NCBI GenBank assembly: GCA_943787185.1
Contig: CALSLL010000003.1
Location: forward strand, 124,001 to 188,000
Direction of reading: 5' to 3'
DNA from: UBA10349 sp003485905
Lineage (GTDB): Bacteria; Pseudomonadota; Gammaproteobacteria; Arenicellales; Arenicellaceae
Length of the DNA stretch: 64,000 nucleotides
Both the position numbers and the translations under genes were made by a program. The first letter of the stretch is position 1. Each line of letters begins with the position of its first letter. The notes beneath the pieces were generated by a model. The model was not told the DNA's origin and ran no database searches. It worked only from the letters and a program-made list of their open reading frames with translations. Shown here one piece after another: positions 46,604-55,052 of this stretch.

Positions 46604-47846
46604 ATCGCAATGCCTCAGCAGGCTGCGTGCGTGAAGCTCGCCATGCTGGATATATTGTTGCCAGCATACTCGCTAGCAAGGCTGCAGGTACTATCAATGC
46701 TACATCCAGCCATTGTAATTGTGCCGGAAAGTCGCTAATTACATAAATATCTGCTGGAAAAAATTCAAATCCAAATATGTTTTCGGCCCACGACACGATA
46801 GCTTCCAAATTCAGTGCTGTAATAACCCCAAAAATTGCGCCAACGATGACTCCAATAACACCGACCATCGTGCCCTGGATAAAAAAGATCTTCATTACCG
46901 AACCCGGAGACATTCCGAGAGTGCGCATAATGGCTATATCAGCCTGCTTATCCGTAACCACCATAATCAAAGTAGATACGATATTAAAAGCCGCGACTAA
47001 AATAATGACGAACAAGATAATACCCATGACGCGTTTTTCAACTGTCAGTGCACGAAAGAAATTCCGGTTTTCTTGAGTCCAATCGGTAACGTAATAGCTA
47101 AAATCAGAACGGGAGCTTACCTCCCGGCCGATCGTCGGAGCTTGATCAACGTCGTGGAGAGAAAGACGAACGCCCGAAACACTTGGTTCCAGCTTAAACA
47201 GTTTTGCCGCGTCAGTAATATTCAGTAGCGCAAGCGTACTATCGTACTCATACATACCAACGCTAAATGTTCCCACCACATTAAACCGCCGCAGCCTCGG
47301 TAGTAAGCCTGCAGCCGTCATTTGGCCCTGAGGCGCAATTAACGTCACCTTCTCGCCCACCTGTACATCTAGTTTCCGTGCCAACTGACCGCCTAAAATG
47401 ACATTGTATTCACCAGCCACCAGTTGGTCGAAACCTCCTTCGATCATATGGTCCTGAATGTTCGACACTGAGGGCTCTTGCTGAGGGTCAATACCCCGCA
47501 CCAAGGCACCACTTACAGCCCCTCCGGCACTCATCAAGCCTTGGCCATCGATAAATGGTGCTGCTGCAGCCACACCTTCAATTTGCTCGCTGTCGGCCTC
47601 GATTGCGCGCCATTCAACCAATTTGCCACCGTACCCCATCACAGTGACATGTGATGCCACATCCAGGATACGCCCGCGTAACTCCCGCTCAAAGCCGTTC
47701 ATAACGCTCATCACAGTGATTAAAGCCCAAACCCCGAGTGCGATACCAATTGTCGAAACTGCTGATATAAAAGAAATAAAACCGTTACGTCGCCGGGCGC
47801 GGGTATACCGGAGCCCAATAAACGAAGAAAGATTCATCACTGACAT
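46596..47846 (-). CDS. lolC: Lipoprotein-releasing system transmembrane protein LolC/LolE
   Basis: The 416-residue protein has the LolC/E pattern: an N-terminal helix with FIGLRYTRARRRNGFISFISA, a large periplasmic domain, then three helices near the C-terminus (LIMVVTDKQADIAIMRTLG). It is the permease partner of LolD. Only one LolC/E gene is in this run and the next gene upstream is lysS, so the transporter may be a homodimer (sometimes called LolF) unless a second copy lies elsewhere. Confidence 0.93.
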   Translation of the reverse strand: MSVMNLSSFIGLRYTRARRRNGFISFISAVSTIGIALGVWALITVMSVMNGFERELRGRILDVASHVTVMGYGGKLVEWRAIEADSEQIEGVAAAAPFIDGQGLMSAGGAVSGALVRGIDPQQEPSVSNIQDHMIEGGFDQLVAGEYNVILGGQLARKLDVQVGEKVTLIAPQGQMTAAGLLPRLRRFNVVGTFSVGMYEYDSTLALLNITDAAKLFKLEPSVSGVRLSLHDVDQAPTIGREVSSRSDFSYYVTDWTQENRNFFRALTVEKRVMGIILFVIILVAAFNIVSTLIMVVTDKQADIAIMRTLGMSPGSVMKIFFIQGTMVGVIGVIVGAIFGVITALNLEAIVSWAENIFGFEFFPADIYVISDFPAQLQWLDVALIVPAALLASMLATIYPAWRASRTQPAEALRYE

Positions 47847-47885
47847 TTAAGCGAACTCCAAAATTGAATCTTTCACAAACAATAC

Positions 47886-49403
47886 TTACGCTTCAGGTCG
47901 CATATGTGGGAATAACAACACGTCACGAATACTTGCACTATCAGTAAATAACATTACTAATCGATCAATACCGATTCCTTCACCGGCGGTTGGCGGCATA
48001 CCGTATTCCAGTGCACGAATATAGTCAGCGTCATAGTGCATGGCTTCATCATCACCCGCATCCTTTTCAGCGACTTGCGCCAAGAACCGTTCAGCCTGGT
48101 CTTCGGGATCATTTAGCTCCGAAAATCCATTTGCAATTTCACGGCCCGCTATAAACATTTCAAATCTATCAGCCACCTCGGGATTATCATTGTTGCGGCG
48201 TGATAACGGCGATACCTCAACTGGATACTGGGTAATAAACGTCGGGGCTAGCAATCGATGCTCAACTGTTTTTTCAAAAATTTCGATCTGTAATTTACCG
48301 ATGCCATAACTATCTTTTACGGGCACTTTCAAGCGTTCGCAATGTGAAACTAAAGCTGAACGATCATCCAAATCAGTAATACTGATATCAGCATTAAGTT
48401 CAAGAATAGATTCAGCGACTGTCATTCGTTTAAACGACTTCGAAAAATCAAGTGTCTCCCCCTGATATACGACACTACCCGAACCATTCACATGTTCAGC
48501 CAACTTACGCAGCATATCTTCAGTTAGATCCATCAAGTCATTGTGATCCGCATAGGCTTGATAAAACTCCAGCATAGTAAACTCAGGATTGTGCCGTGTG
48601 CTTAAGCCTTCGTTTCGAAAATTACGGTTTATTTCGAACACACGTTCAAAACCTCCAACGACCAGACGTTTCAAATATAACTCTGGCGCAATCCGCAAAA
48701 ACATAGGCATATCTAGTGCGTTGTGATGAGTTTCAAACGGTTTTGCCACCGCACCGCCTGGAATTGCCTGCAGCATTGGTGTTTCGACTTCCAAAAAATC
48801 ACTGCTATCAAGATACCCGCGAATAAACGAAACGATAGCTGAGCGCTTGCGAAAAGTATTTCGGCTGTCTTCGTTCATGATTAAATCTACATAACGCTGG
48901 CGGTATTTAATCTCTTTGTCAGACAATCCGTGGTACTTCTCTGGCAACGGTCGTAAACCCTTAACCAATAATCGAATATCCGTAACACGGACACTTAACT
49001 CATCAGTTTTGGTGCGAAACAAAGTACCAGTAACACCAATAATGTCACCGCTATCCCACTTCTTGAATTCTTCATTATAAAACCCTTCAGGCAAGCTATC
49101 GCGCTGTACAAATAATTGAAAGCGCCCACTTCGATCCTGAATATGCGCAAAACTTGCTTTACCCATAATTCGTTTAGTCATTAAACGTCCCGCAAGGCTA
49201 ACTTCAATTTCTTCCGCCGCCAGCGCCTCTGCATCGACTCCAGAATATTTGTCGCTTAAATCGTTGGCCAAGTTAGATGGCGAAAAATCGTTTGGGTAAG
49301 CATGTCCCTGCACTCTCCAGCGGCCTAACTTCTCGCGCCGCTGTACAATCTGTTGATTCTCGTCAACTTCGATTGATTCCTTGGTATTTCCTTGATCGTT
49401 CAC
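47886..49403 (-). CDS. lysS: Lysine--tRNA ligase (class II)
   Basis: LysS charges tRNA-Lys. The 505 residues have the N-terminal OB-fold anticodon-binding domain and the class II catalytic core with motif 2 FRNEGLSTRHNPEFTMLEFY and motif 3 GIGIDRLVM. The GTG start at 49403 is preceded by AGAGAAG. It follows prfB as in E. coli, with 177 bases between. Confidence 0.97.
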   Translation of the reverse strand: MNDQGNTKESIEVDENQQIVQRREKLGRWRVQGHAYPNDFSPSNLANDLSDKYSGVDAEALAAEEIEVSLAGRLMTKRIMGKASFAHIQDRSGRFQLFVQRDSLPEGFYNEEFKKWDSGDIIGVTGTLFRTKTDELSVRVTDIRLLVKGLRPLPEKYHGLSDKEIKYRQRYVDLIMNEDSRNTFRKRSAIVSFIRGYLDSSDFLEVETPMLQAIPGGAVAKPFETHHNALDMPMFLRIAPELYLKRLVVGGFERVFEINRNFRNEGLSTRHNPEFTMLEFYQAYADHNDLMDLTEDMLRKLAEHVNGSGSVVYQGETLDFSKSFKRMTVAESILELNADISITDLDDRSALVSHCERLKVPVKDSYGIGKLQIEIFEKTVEHRLLAPTFITQYPVEVSPLSRRNNDNPEVADRFEMFIAGREIANGFSELNDPEDQAERFLAQVAEKDAGDDEAMHYDADYIRALEYGMPPTAGEGIGIDRLVMLFTDSASIRDVLLFPHMRPEA

Positions 49404-49471
49404 TTTCTTCTCTAATTAATATGTAAATTTATCTTATCTTCACTAACTCAAGCCTCTGAAGTTGCTGATTG

Positions 49472-49495
49472 GTACGTTCTCAGTCTGGAACGTAC
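49472..49495. repeat. Inverted repeat between prfB and lysS
   Basis: The arms GTACGTTC (49472-49479) and GAACGTAC (49488-49495) form a perfect eight-base-pair hairpin with an eight-base loop. There is no T-run, so it is not an ordinary terminator. It could be an operator or an RNA structure in the prfB-lysS transcript. Confidence 0.4.
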
Positions 49496-49580
49496 TAGCA
49501 GCAGGCGTTTATAACGCAAAGATACCTGATTGAGTATGTTTTATTACTTACTTCGAACAATTTTAATATCAGCCAGGTGC

Positions 49581-50676
49581 TTACAAGCCCTGTTTAAGAC
49601 TGGCCTCAATAAACTGATCAAGTGCACCATCTAATACAGCTTGTGTATTACTAGTCTCAACCGAAGTACGAAGATCCTTAATACGTGATTGATCCAGCAC
49701 ATAAGACCTAATTTGCTGCCCCCACCCAATATCAACTTTGTCGTCTTCCACCGCTTGTGCTTCTTCACGCCGTTTTTGCATCTCGGCCTCGTATAGCTTT
49801 GCTTTTAACATCCCCATCGCAGCATCACGATTACGATGTTGCGAACGATCATTTTGGCACTGCACAACTATACCTGTAGGTTCGTGGGTAATTCTGATGG
49901 CTGATTCTGTTTTGTTAACATGCTGACCACCTGCACCGCTCGCTCGATAGGTATCAATACGTAAGTCTGAAGGATCTATATCTATATCCACACTGTCATC
50001 AATCTCGGGGTATACGTAAACTGATGCAAACGAAGTATGCCGTCTACTTCCAGAATCAAATGGCGATTTTCGAACTAAGCGGTGCACTCCCGTTTCTGTG
50101 CGCGCATAGCCAAATGCATTTTCGCCACTGATCTTTATTGTGGCACCTTTAATACCTGTAATTTCGCCGTTCGTGGCCTCGATAATTTCAGTTATAAAAC
50201 CTTTGGCCTCCCCCCAACGCAAATACATACGCAGCAGCATGTTTGCCCAATCTTGAGCTTCAGTGCCACCCGAGCCCGACTGTATATCGATAAACGCGTT
50301 TTGGCCATCCATGGGCCCGGAAAACATACGCTGAAACTCCAAAGCCGCAATCAGAGTCTCTAGCCCAAGAAGATCACTAGACACTGAATCGAACAATTCA
50401 ATATCTTGCTCATCCTTGGCGAGTTGCAACATTTCACGAGCATCAGTGACACCCGAGGCCGCTGACGAAAGAGACTCTACTATTTTTTCAAGCTGGGTAC
50501 GTTCCTTCCCCAATTCTTGTGCTAAAGCCGGATCATCCCAAACACCTGGCTGCTCCAATTGAAGGCTTACTTCTTCCAAACGCTCCCGCTTTGTATCGTA
50601 GTCAAAGATACCCCCTTAACGCCGACTGGCGCTCGCTAAGGGCATCAATTTGCTCGAATAATTGGGTAAATTCCAT
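49581..50676 (-). CDS. prfB: Peptide chain release factor 2 (programmed +1 frameshift)
   Basis: RF2 ends translation at UGA and UAA. The gene is read in two frames. It starts with ATG at 50676 and runs 24 codons (MEFTQLFEQIDALSERQSAL then RGYL) to an in-frame TGA at 50604-50602. A +1 shift at CTT-TGA-C joins it to 340 further residues, giving 364 in all. The catalytic GGQ is in ASGAGGQHVNKTESA, and the SPF stop-codon recognition tripeptide is in VRKSPFDSG. A short reading frame beginning at 50579 would be an artefact of ignoring the shift. Confidence 0.97.
50601..50616 (-). promoter_or_regulatory. RF2 autoregulatory +1 frameshift site
   Basis: Read on the minus strand the site is AGGGGG TAT CTT TGA C, identical to the E. 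coli site: a Shine-Dalgarno-like AGGGGG three bases before the slippery CTT and the UGA stop followed by C. Low RF2 causes slow termination and more frameshifting, which raises RF2. Confidence 0.97.
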
Positions 50677-50844
50677 ACAGGAAGAGGCTACAAGATTTAC
50701 GTAAGGCTAGTGCGGCGGAGCATACTAAAATAGCATTAGAATTCCAATGCGTTTGAGTTCATCTCGGCTTATAAGGTAGGAACTAACCCTAACTAGCGAC
50801 AACTATTAGATCAAGCAACCCCACAGATCCACCAATACGATTGT

Positions 50845-50897
50845 CAAAAAAATCCCGAGCTAGCGCTCATCAATTGACAAACGAAACAAGCTCGGGA
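50845..50897 (-). terminator. Rho-independent terminator of the molybdenum hydroxylase operon
   Basis: Read on the minus strand, TCCCGAGCT (complement at 50889-50897) pairs with AGCTCGGGA (complement at 50853-50861), with a long loop, and is followed by a run of T (complement at 50845-50852). It lies directly after the stop of the last hydroxylase gene and so separates that operon from prfB. Confidence 0.75.
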
Positions 50898-50905
50898 ATA
50901 TAGGT

Positions 50906-51904
50906 TTAAGATGCTTTCTTTAGTTCCTGCAGAGCGTCATATACTCTTTCAGCGGTAGCAGGCAAAGTCGTAATACGCACACCTACTGCATCATAAATTG
51001 CATTGCAAATAGCAGCGGCAGTCGGTACCGCAGTTGGTTCACCCACTCCCTTCGCACCAAAAGGCCCTGTTGGGTCAAAGTTTTTCACCAATTCGACCTC
51101 TATTTCAGGCATATCCAAACTAGTCGGAATAATATAATTAGTTAAATTGGGATTTATTTGCCGACCTTCATCGTCAAACAAAATTTCTTCTTCAAGAGCA
51201 AAACCAACTCCCATAGAAATTCCACCCTGAATCTGGCCTTCCACCAACATCGGATTAATTGGCGTACCGCAATCATGTACTGCGACCATTCGTTTAACTT
51301 CTACCTCACCCGTCTCGTCATCAACCTCAACTTCGGCGATCTGTGTAGCATAAACATAGGTACTAAAAGGTTTACCCTGACCCGTTTCAGGGTCCATTGG
51401 TACTGTTGGTGGGTTGTATGTAGCACTACCCATCGCTGGTGTACCAGCTACAGACTCGCAATGAGTAGCAACCTCCCCTATACCAAGAGACTTGGATGGA
51501 AAGCCAAGCACTTGAATCCGACGGTCCACCGCCTTAAGCTGGTCTACAGGTACGCCTAACAAAGGTGCTGCGCCTTCGAACAATACTTGTCGGGCCTTTT
51601 CTGCGGCCAATTTAACCGCATTCCCTGTCACATAAGTCGTCCGACTAGCAATAGCACCATAATCGGTTGGTGTTGTGTCCGTATCGCCAGAAACGATATG
51701 CACGTCGTCTGTAGAAACACCTAATGCCTCGGCTACAATTTGAGCCAAAACTGTAAGTGCACCCTGACCAGTTTCAACCGTTCCTGTCATAACGGTTGCA
51801 GTTCCATCAGTACTAACCTGAACTGTTGCACCACTAGGATTAGCCATAACAGTAAAACCTATCGGATACCACATGCAGGCCATACCGCGTCCACGTTTAA
51901 TCAT
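50906..51904 (-). CDS. Molybdenum hydroxylase, molybdopterin-binding subunit, C-terminal half
   Basis: This 332-residue protein is the second half of a xanthine-dehydrogenase-type molybdopterin subunit. It contains GTVETGQGALTVLAQIVAEAL (molybdopterin contact) and GPFGAKGVGEP with the active-site Glu. The ATG at 51904 overlaps the TGA of the first half as ATGA, with GGAG exactly eight bases upstream, so it looks like a real, coupled gene and not a frameshift scar (a GTG at 51913 is an alternative). The split and sizes recall NdhL/NdhM of nicotinate dehydrogenase from Eubacterium barkeri. The substrate is unknown. Confidence 0.85.
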   Translation of the reverse strand: MIKRGRGMACMWYPIGFTVMANPSGATVQVSTDGTATVMTGTVETGQGALTVLAQIVAEALGVSTDDVHIVSGDTDTTPTDYGAIASRTTYVTGNAVKLAAEKARQVLFEGAAPLLGVPVDQLKAVDRRIQVLGFPSKSLGIGEVATHCESVAGTPAMGSATYNPPTVPMDPETGQGKPFSTYVYATQIAEVEVDDETGEVEVKRMVAVHDCGTPINPMLVEGQIQGGISMGVGFALEEEILFDDEGRQINPNLTNYIIPTSLDMPEIEVELVKNFDPTGPFGAKGVGEPTAVPTAAAICNAIYDAVGVRITTLPATAERVYDALQELKKAS

Positions 51905-53313
51905 GCCTTCCACTCCTGCCAGCCGAACCGTTCGCTTGCTTGTTTAAGTGACTCTTTAACAACTACGGTCTCAAGTTTTTGGCTAGTCGGGCTTGCTGAC
52001 CCGTTAGAAAATGCATTCTTAAGTCGAATTTCGAGAGAGTCCATACCCAATTTTTCAGCGATGGTATCCATTTGCGATTCATAGGCGAAGCACACTTGTG
52101 GGGCTCCAAAACCACGCATTGCTCCGGTAACCGTTTTATTAGTATATACAGCGTGAGCTTCAACATGAATATTTGGAATGTTATAAGGCCCTGCTGCTAG
52201 GATAGAGCCTTTACCCATAGTGGTGGAAGTCCAAGAACAGTAAGCTCCACCATCTAATAGTAGATTTACTTTACGTGCGACAATAGTGCCATCGTTCATG
52301 ACGCCCGTTTTATAGTCCATTATAAAAGGATGCCGTATTGTCGACGAAACAAACTCATCAGCACGGGTATATACAGCTTTAACAGGTCGACCGGTCTTCC
52401 GTGAAAGAAGCGCGAGAATTGGTTCATTAGTAATTTCATTCTTACCGCCAAAATTTCCTCCCACAGGCGTTCCTATTAGTCGAATTTTAGCCTGAGATAG
52501 TCCTAGAGTACGGGCTATATCCTGGCGACCTAGAGTAACTCTGCCTAGGCTAGACCATATAGATACGCGTCCATTCGCGTCCCAAGACGCTATAGAGGCA
52601 TGCGGCTCAATTGGCACATGTTCCACCATCTGCGTTTTGAATTGTTCCTCAAAAATATGATCACATTCTTTAAACGCTTTTTCCACATCACCCTTCTTAA
52701 TGACTTTGTGTGCGTATACATTCGTATCACCACCATGAATTCTTGGCGATTTATCACCAAAAGCCTCGACCACATCATATACAGGAGTCATAGGCTCGTA
52801 CTTGACCTTAATTTTAGCAAGCGCATCTGCTGCGACCTGTTCCGATATGGCTGCAACAGCAGCTACTCCATCACCTCGATGGCGAACAATCGTATCAGCA
52901 AGAACAGGTTGGTCTTGAAGTGTGGGCCCGAATGAATTCAGCGGAATTTCTTTACCGGTAAGAGTAGCAAACACACCAGGCATTGCTTCAGCTTCACTGG
53001 TATCCACACTAATAATTTTTGCATATGAATGCTCACTGCGAAGAATCTTCGCATGAATCATATGAGTAAAACTCAGGTCATCTATATATTGCGTTTGCCC
53101 CAATCCATGTAAACGCCCGTCAGGCCGCGTAGCCCGTTGGCCAACTGCATTAGTATTTAGCCGAGACTCATGCTGAGGAAAGTCCGTCGGATAGGTAACC
53201 GGATTATCCGTTGGAATTTTACGAGAATCTTTTTTACCAGTTGGAGTTGAGGTTTCCTTAGCCGTAATTACTTCTTTGTCGGCCTTTTTAAGATTTTTCA
53301 TTCTTGTATTCAT
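51901..53313 (-). CDS. Molybdenum hydroxylase, molybdopterin-binding subunit, N-terminal half
   Basis: The 470-residue product carries the aldehyde-oxidase/xanthine-dehydrogenase a/b hammerhead (RPDGRLHGLGQTQYIDDLSF) and the first molybdopterin domain (GNFGGKNEITNEPILALLS, GAMRGFGAPQVCFAYESQMD). It stops at a point where normal single-chain proteins continue, and the C-half gene follows with ATGA overlap. A strong AGGAGG precedes the ATG. The first ~45 residues are Lys-rich and unlike the family (KNLKKADKEVITAK). It has no signal peptide, so the enzyme is probably cytoplasmic. Confidence 0.87.
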   Translation of the reverse strand: MNTRMKNLKKADKEVITAKETSTPTGKKDSRKIPTDNPVTYPTDFPQHESRLNTNAVGQRATRPDGRLHGLGQTQYIDDLSFTHMIHAKILRSEHSYAKIISVDTSEAEAMPGVFATLTGKEIPLNSFGPTLQDQPVLADTIVRHRGDGVAAVAAISEQVAADALAKIKVKYEPMTPVYDVVEAFGDKSPRIHGGDTNVYAHKVIKKGDVEKAFKECDHIFEEQFKTQMVEHVPIEPHASIASWDANGRVSIWSSLGRVTLGRQDIARTLGLSQAKIRLIGTPVGGNFGGKNEITNEPILALLSRKTGRPVKAVYTRADEFVSSTIRHPFIMDYKTGVMNDGTIVARKVNLLLDGGAYCSWTSTTMGKGSILAAGPYNIPNIHVEAHAVYTNKTVTGAMRGFGAPQVCFAYESQMDTIAEKLGMDSLEIRLKNAFSNGSASPTSQKLETVVVKESLKQASERFGWQEWKA

Positions 53314-53325
53314 AATCCTAGCCTC

Positions 53326-53817
53326 CTAAATAGTGTTTGATTGTGTGGTCTTATCCGCAGCCATAACTTGACCGGCTTCTTCGATAGCCTCGATTATTTT
53401 AGTATAACCAGTACATCGACATAGATTTCCAGAAAGTGCATCTCTTATCTCTGGGCGCGATGCTTCCGGGTTTTGATCTAGTAAATTTTTAGCTGACATG
53501 ATCATACCTGGACCACAAATACCGCATTGTAGTGCGCCTAGGTTTTCAAACGCTTGCTGCAGAGGATGAACCCCCTGCGAATCGGCCAACCCTTCGATAG
53601 TTGTAACGTCTCGCCCAGCTGCTCGCGCTGCTAACATCAGGCATGAGTTAACTGACTCACCATCTACAATAACGGTACAAGTACCGCAGTCGCCAACATC
53701 ACAACCTAGCTTCGCTCCTGTAAGCATTAGATGCTCACGTAAGAATTTAAGTAAAGTAGTCTCAGGCGGACATTCCGCTGATTTCCACTCACCATTAACT
53801 GTCAATTCAACTAACAT
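53326..53817 (-). CDS. Molybdenum hydroxylase, 2Fe-2S subunit
   Basis: The 163-residue protein holds two 2Fe-2S clusters: the ferredoxin-like GCDVGDCGTCTV with a later Cys in SCLM, and the helical-domain cluster CGICGPGMIM...CRCTGY. This is the small subunit of xanthine-dehydrogenase-family enzymes. It lies 12 bases before the molybdopterin gene and 18 after the FAD gene. Confidence 0.94.
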   Translation of the reverse strand: MLVELTVNGEWKSAECPPETTLLKFLREHLMLTGAKLGCDVGDCGTCTVIVDGESVNSCLMLAARAAGRDVTTIEGLADSQGVHPLQQAFENLGALQCGICGPGMIMSAKNLLDQNPEASRPEIRDALSGNLCRCTGYTKIIEAIEEAGQVMAADKTTQSNTI

Positions 53818-53835
53818 AACTTAGGTGACTCCTGT

Positions 53836-54705
53836 TTAACTTTCTTGCGCAATACGAATTGATTCTTTTAAAACACGCTGAGTAAATACTTTTATAATTC
53901 CACGCCGGTAATTTGCTGAAGCTCGGAAGTCATCAATTGGCCTGCATTCCGACACCGCAATTTCTGCTGCTTCGTCGATAACGCTATCTGTGGGTGACTT
54001 ACCCTCTAAAAATGCTTCTGTTTCGACCGCTCGTAACGGTGTAGGTGCTACGGCACCAAGAGCCAATCTCGGTTCAACGATATTGCCAGCCTTATCAAGC
54101 CATAACGCTGCCGCACCATTTACCAAGGCAAGTGCTTGACCTTTTCGTAAACCATGTTTTAAGAACGCGGAAGGTTTACCTAACGATGCTTTAGGGATAG
54201 AAATACTTTCGAGAAGCTCACCAGGTTGAAGCGCGGTCTTACGTGGCCCCACAAAGAAATCCGCCACTGGCATTTCACGCGATCCAGCCGGTCCAGTTAG
54301 AGTCACGGTGGCGTCTAACACCATAATCGAAGGAGCGCTATCAGCAGAAGGCACACAAGTCACAAAATTGCCCCCAATAGTACCCAAATTTCGGGTTTGC
54401 ACCGCACCCACAGTATGAGCCCCATCAACAACTGCCGGCATTTTCTTCTGAAAAATAGGCGAAGCCATAATCTCACTAAAGGTGGTCATACTTCCTAAGC
54501 GTACACCCTCGGAAGTTTCTTCGATGCCACGAAATTCAGGAACCTCTGAAACATCAATCAAAAGGTTTGTATCACCCGCGTTATGTTTTAGATCAACGAC
54601 AAGATCGGTTCCACCCGCAAGCACGCGTGCTTTTTCACCGTTTTCTGCCAAAAGTGCTACCGCTTCATCAGCAGAAGCAGCAGCGATATAGTCAAATGGT
54701 CTCAT
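53836..54705 (-). CDS. Molybdenum hydroxylase, FAD-binding subunit
   Basis: The 289-residue protein is the medium, FAD-binding subunit (CoxM/xanthine dehydrogenase FAD type). Visible motifs are VLAGGTDLVVDLKH and TIGGNFVTCVPSADSAP, which contact FAD. It is the first gene of the four-gene enzyme operon. Electrons should pass from Mo through the Fe-S clusters to FAD and then to NAD or another acceptor. Confidence 0.93.
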   Translation of the reverse strand: MRPFDYIAAASADEAVALLAENGEKARVLAGGTDLVVDLKHNAGDTNLLIDVSEVPEFRGIEETSEGVRLGSMTTFSEIMASPIFQKKMPAVVDGAHTVGAVQTRNLGTIGGNFVTCVPSADSAPSIMVLDATVTLTGPAGSREMPVADFFVGPRKTALQPGELLESISIPKASLGKPSAFLKHGLRKGQALALVNGAAALWLDKAGNIVEPRLALGAVAPTPLRAVETEAFLEGKSPTDSVIDEAAEIAVSECRPIDDFRASANYRRGIIKVFTQRVLKESIRIAQES

Positions 54706-55052
54706 TAAATTCTTTCCTTATACCTTCGGGTTATCGGTTGTGTTATTGATTGGAGCTTTCATCCAATCACCGATTTCAAGTTAAATTCACGTTCACCTAC
54801 TCATATTCAACTATTTGATTAAAACGTCCGCTTCAATTCATCGAAAGCTAGACTATCAAAAGTAGGACTATCAAGGTTGAACTATGCCAAGCCAAATAAA
54901 GTTAAAAATTAGCTTCTAATACCACACAGAATTGGGCTTATTATACACCCATGCTGGCCTTGAACAAAGACGCCAACTCTTCTTTAAAGTCGATAAAAAA
55001 CAAAGAGTTGCGTCAAAAGCAGTTCTTTTTGACGCGCTCTTTGTCTTAACAA
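54706..55052. other. 347-base gap between the hydroxylase and symporter operons
   Basis: No protein gene is visible. The right end holds the symporter terminator, described separately; the promoter of the hydroxylase operon should lie in the left half, but I see no convincing boxes. Confidence 0.5.
54994..55043 (-). terminator. Rho-independent terminator of the symporter operon
   Basis: Read on the minus strand, CAAAGAG-GCGTCAAAA pairs with TTTTGACGC-CTCTTTG through a long, slightly bulged stem, followed by TTTTTT. It lies 10 bases after the symporter stop. Confidence 0.8.

Noticed and set aside
49581..50579. RF2 starting at a TTG at 50579
   Set aside because: The exact RF2 frameshift site and an upstream ATG in the other frame explain the N-terminus.
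50906..53313. A frameshifted pseudogene of a molybdopterin subunit
   Set aside because: Both halves are intact, the junction is an ATGA overlap with a correctly spaced GGAG, and a natural precedent for the split is known. I keep a sequencing error as the alternative in the finding.
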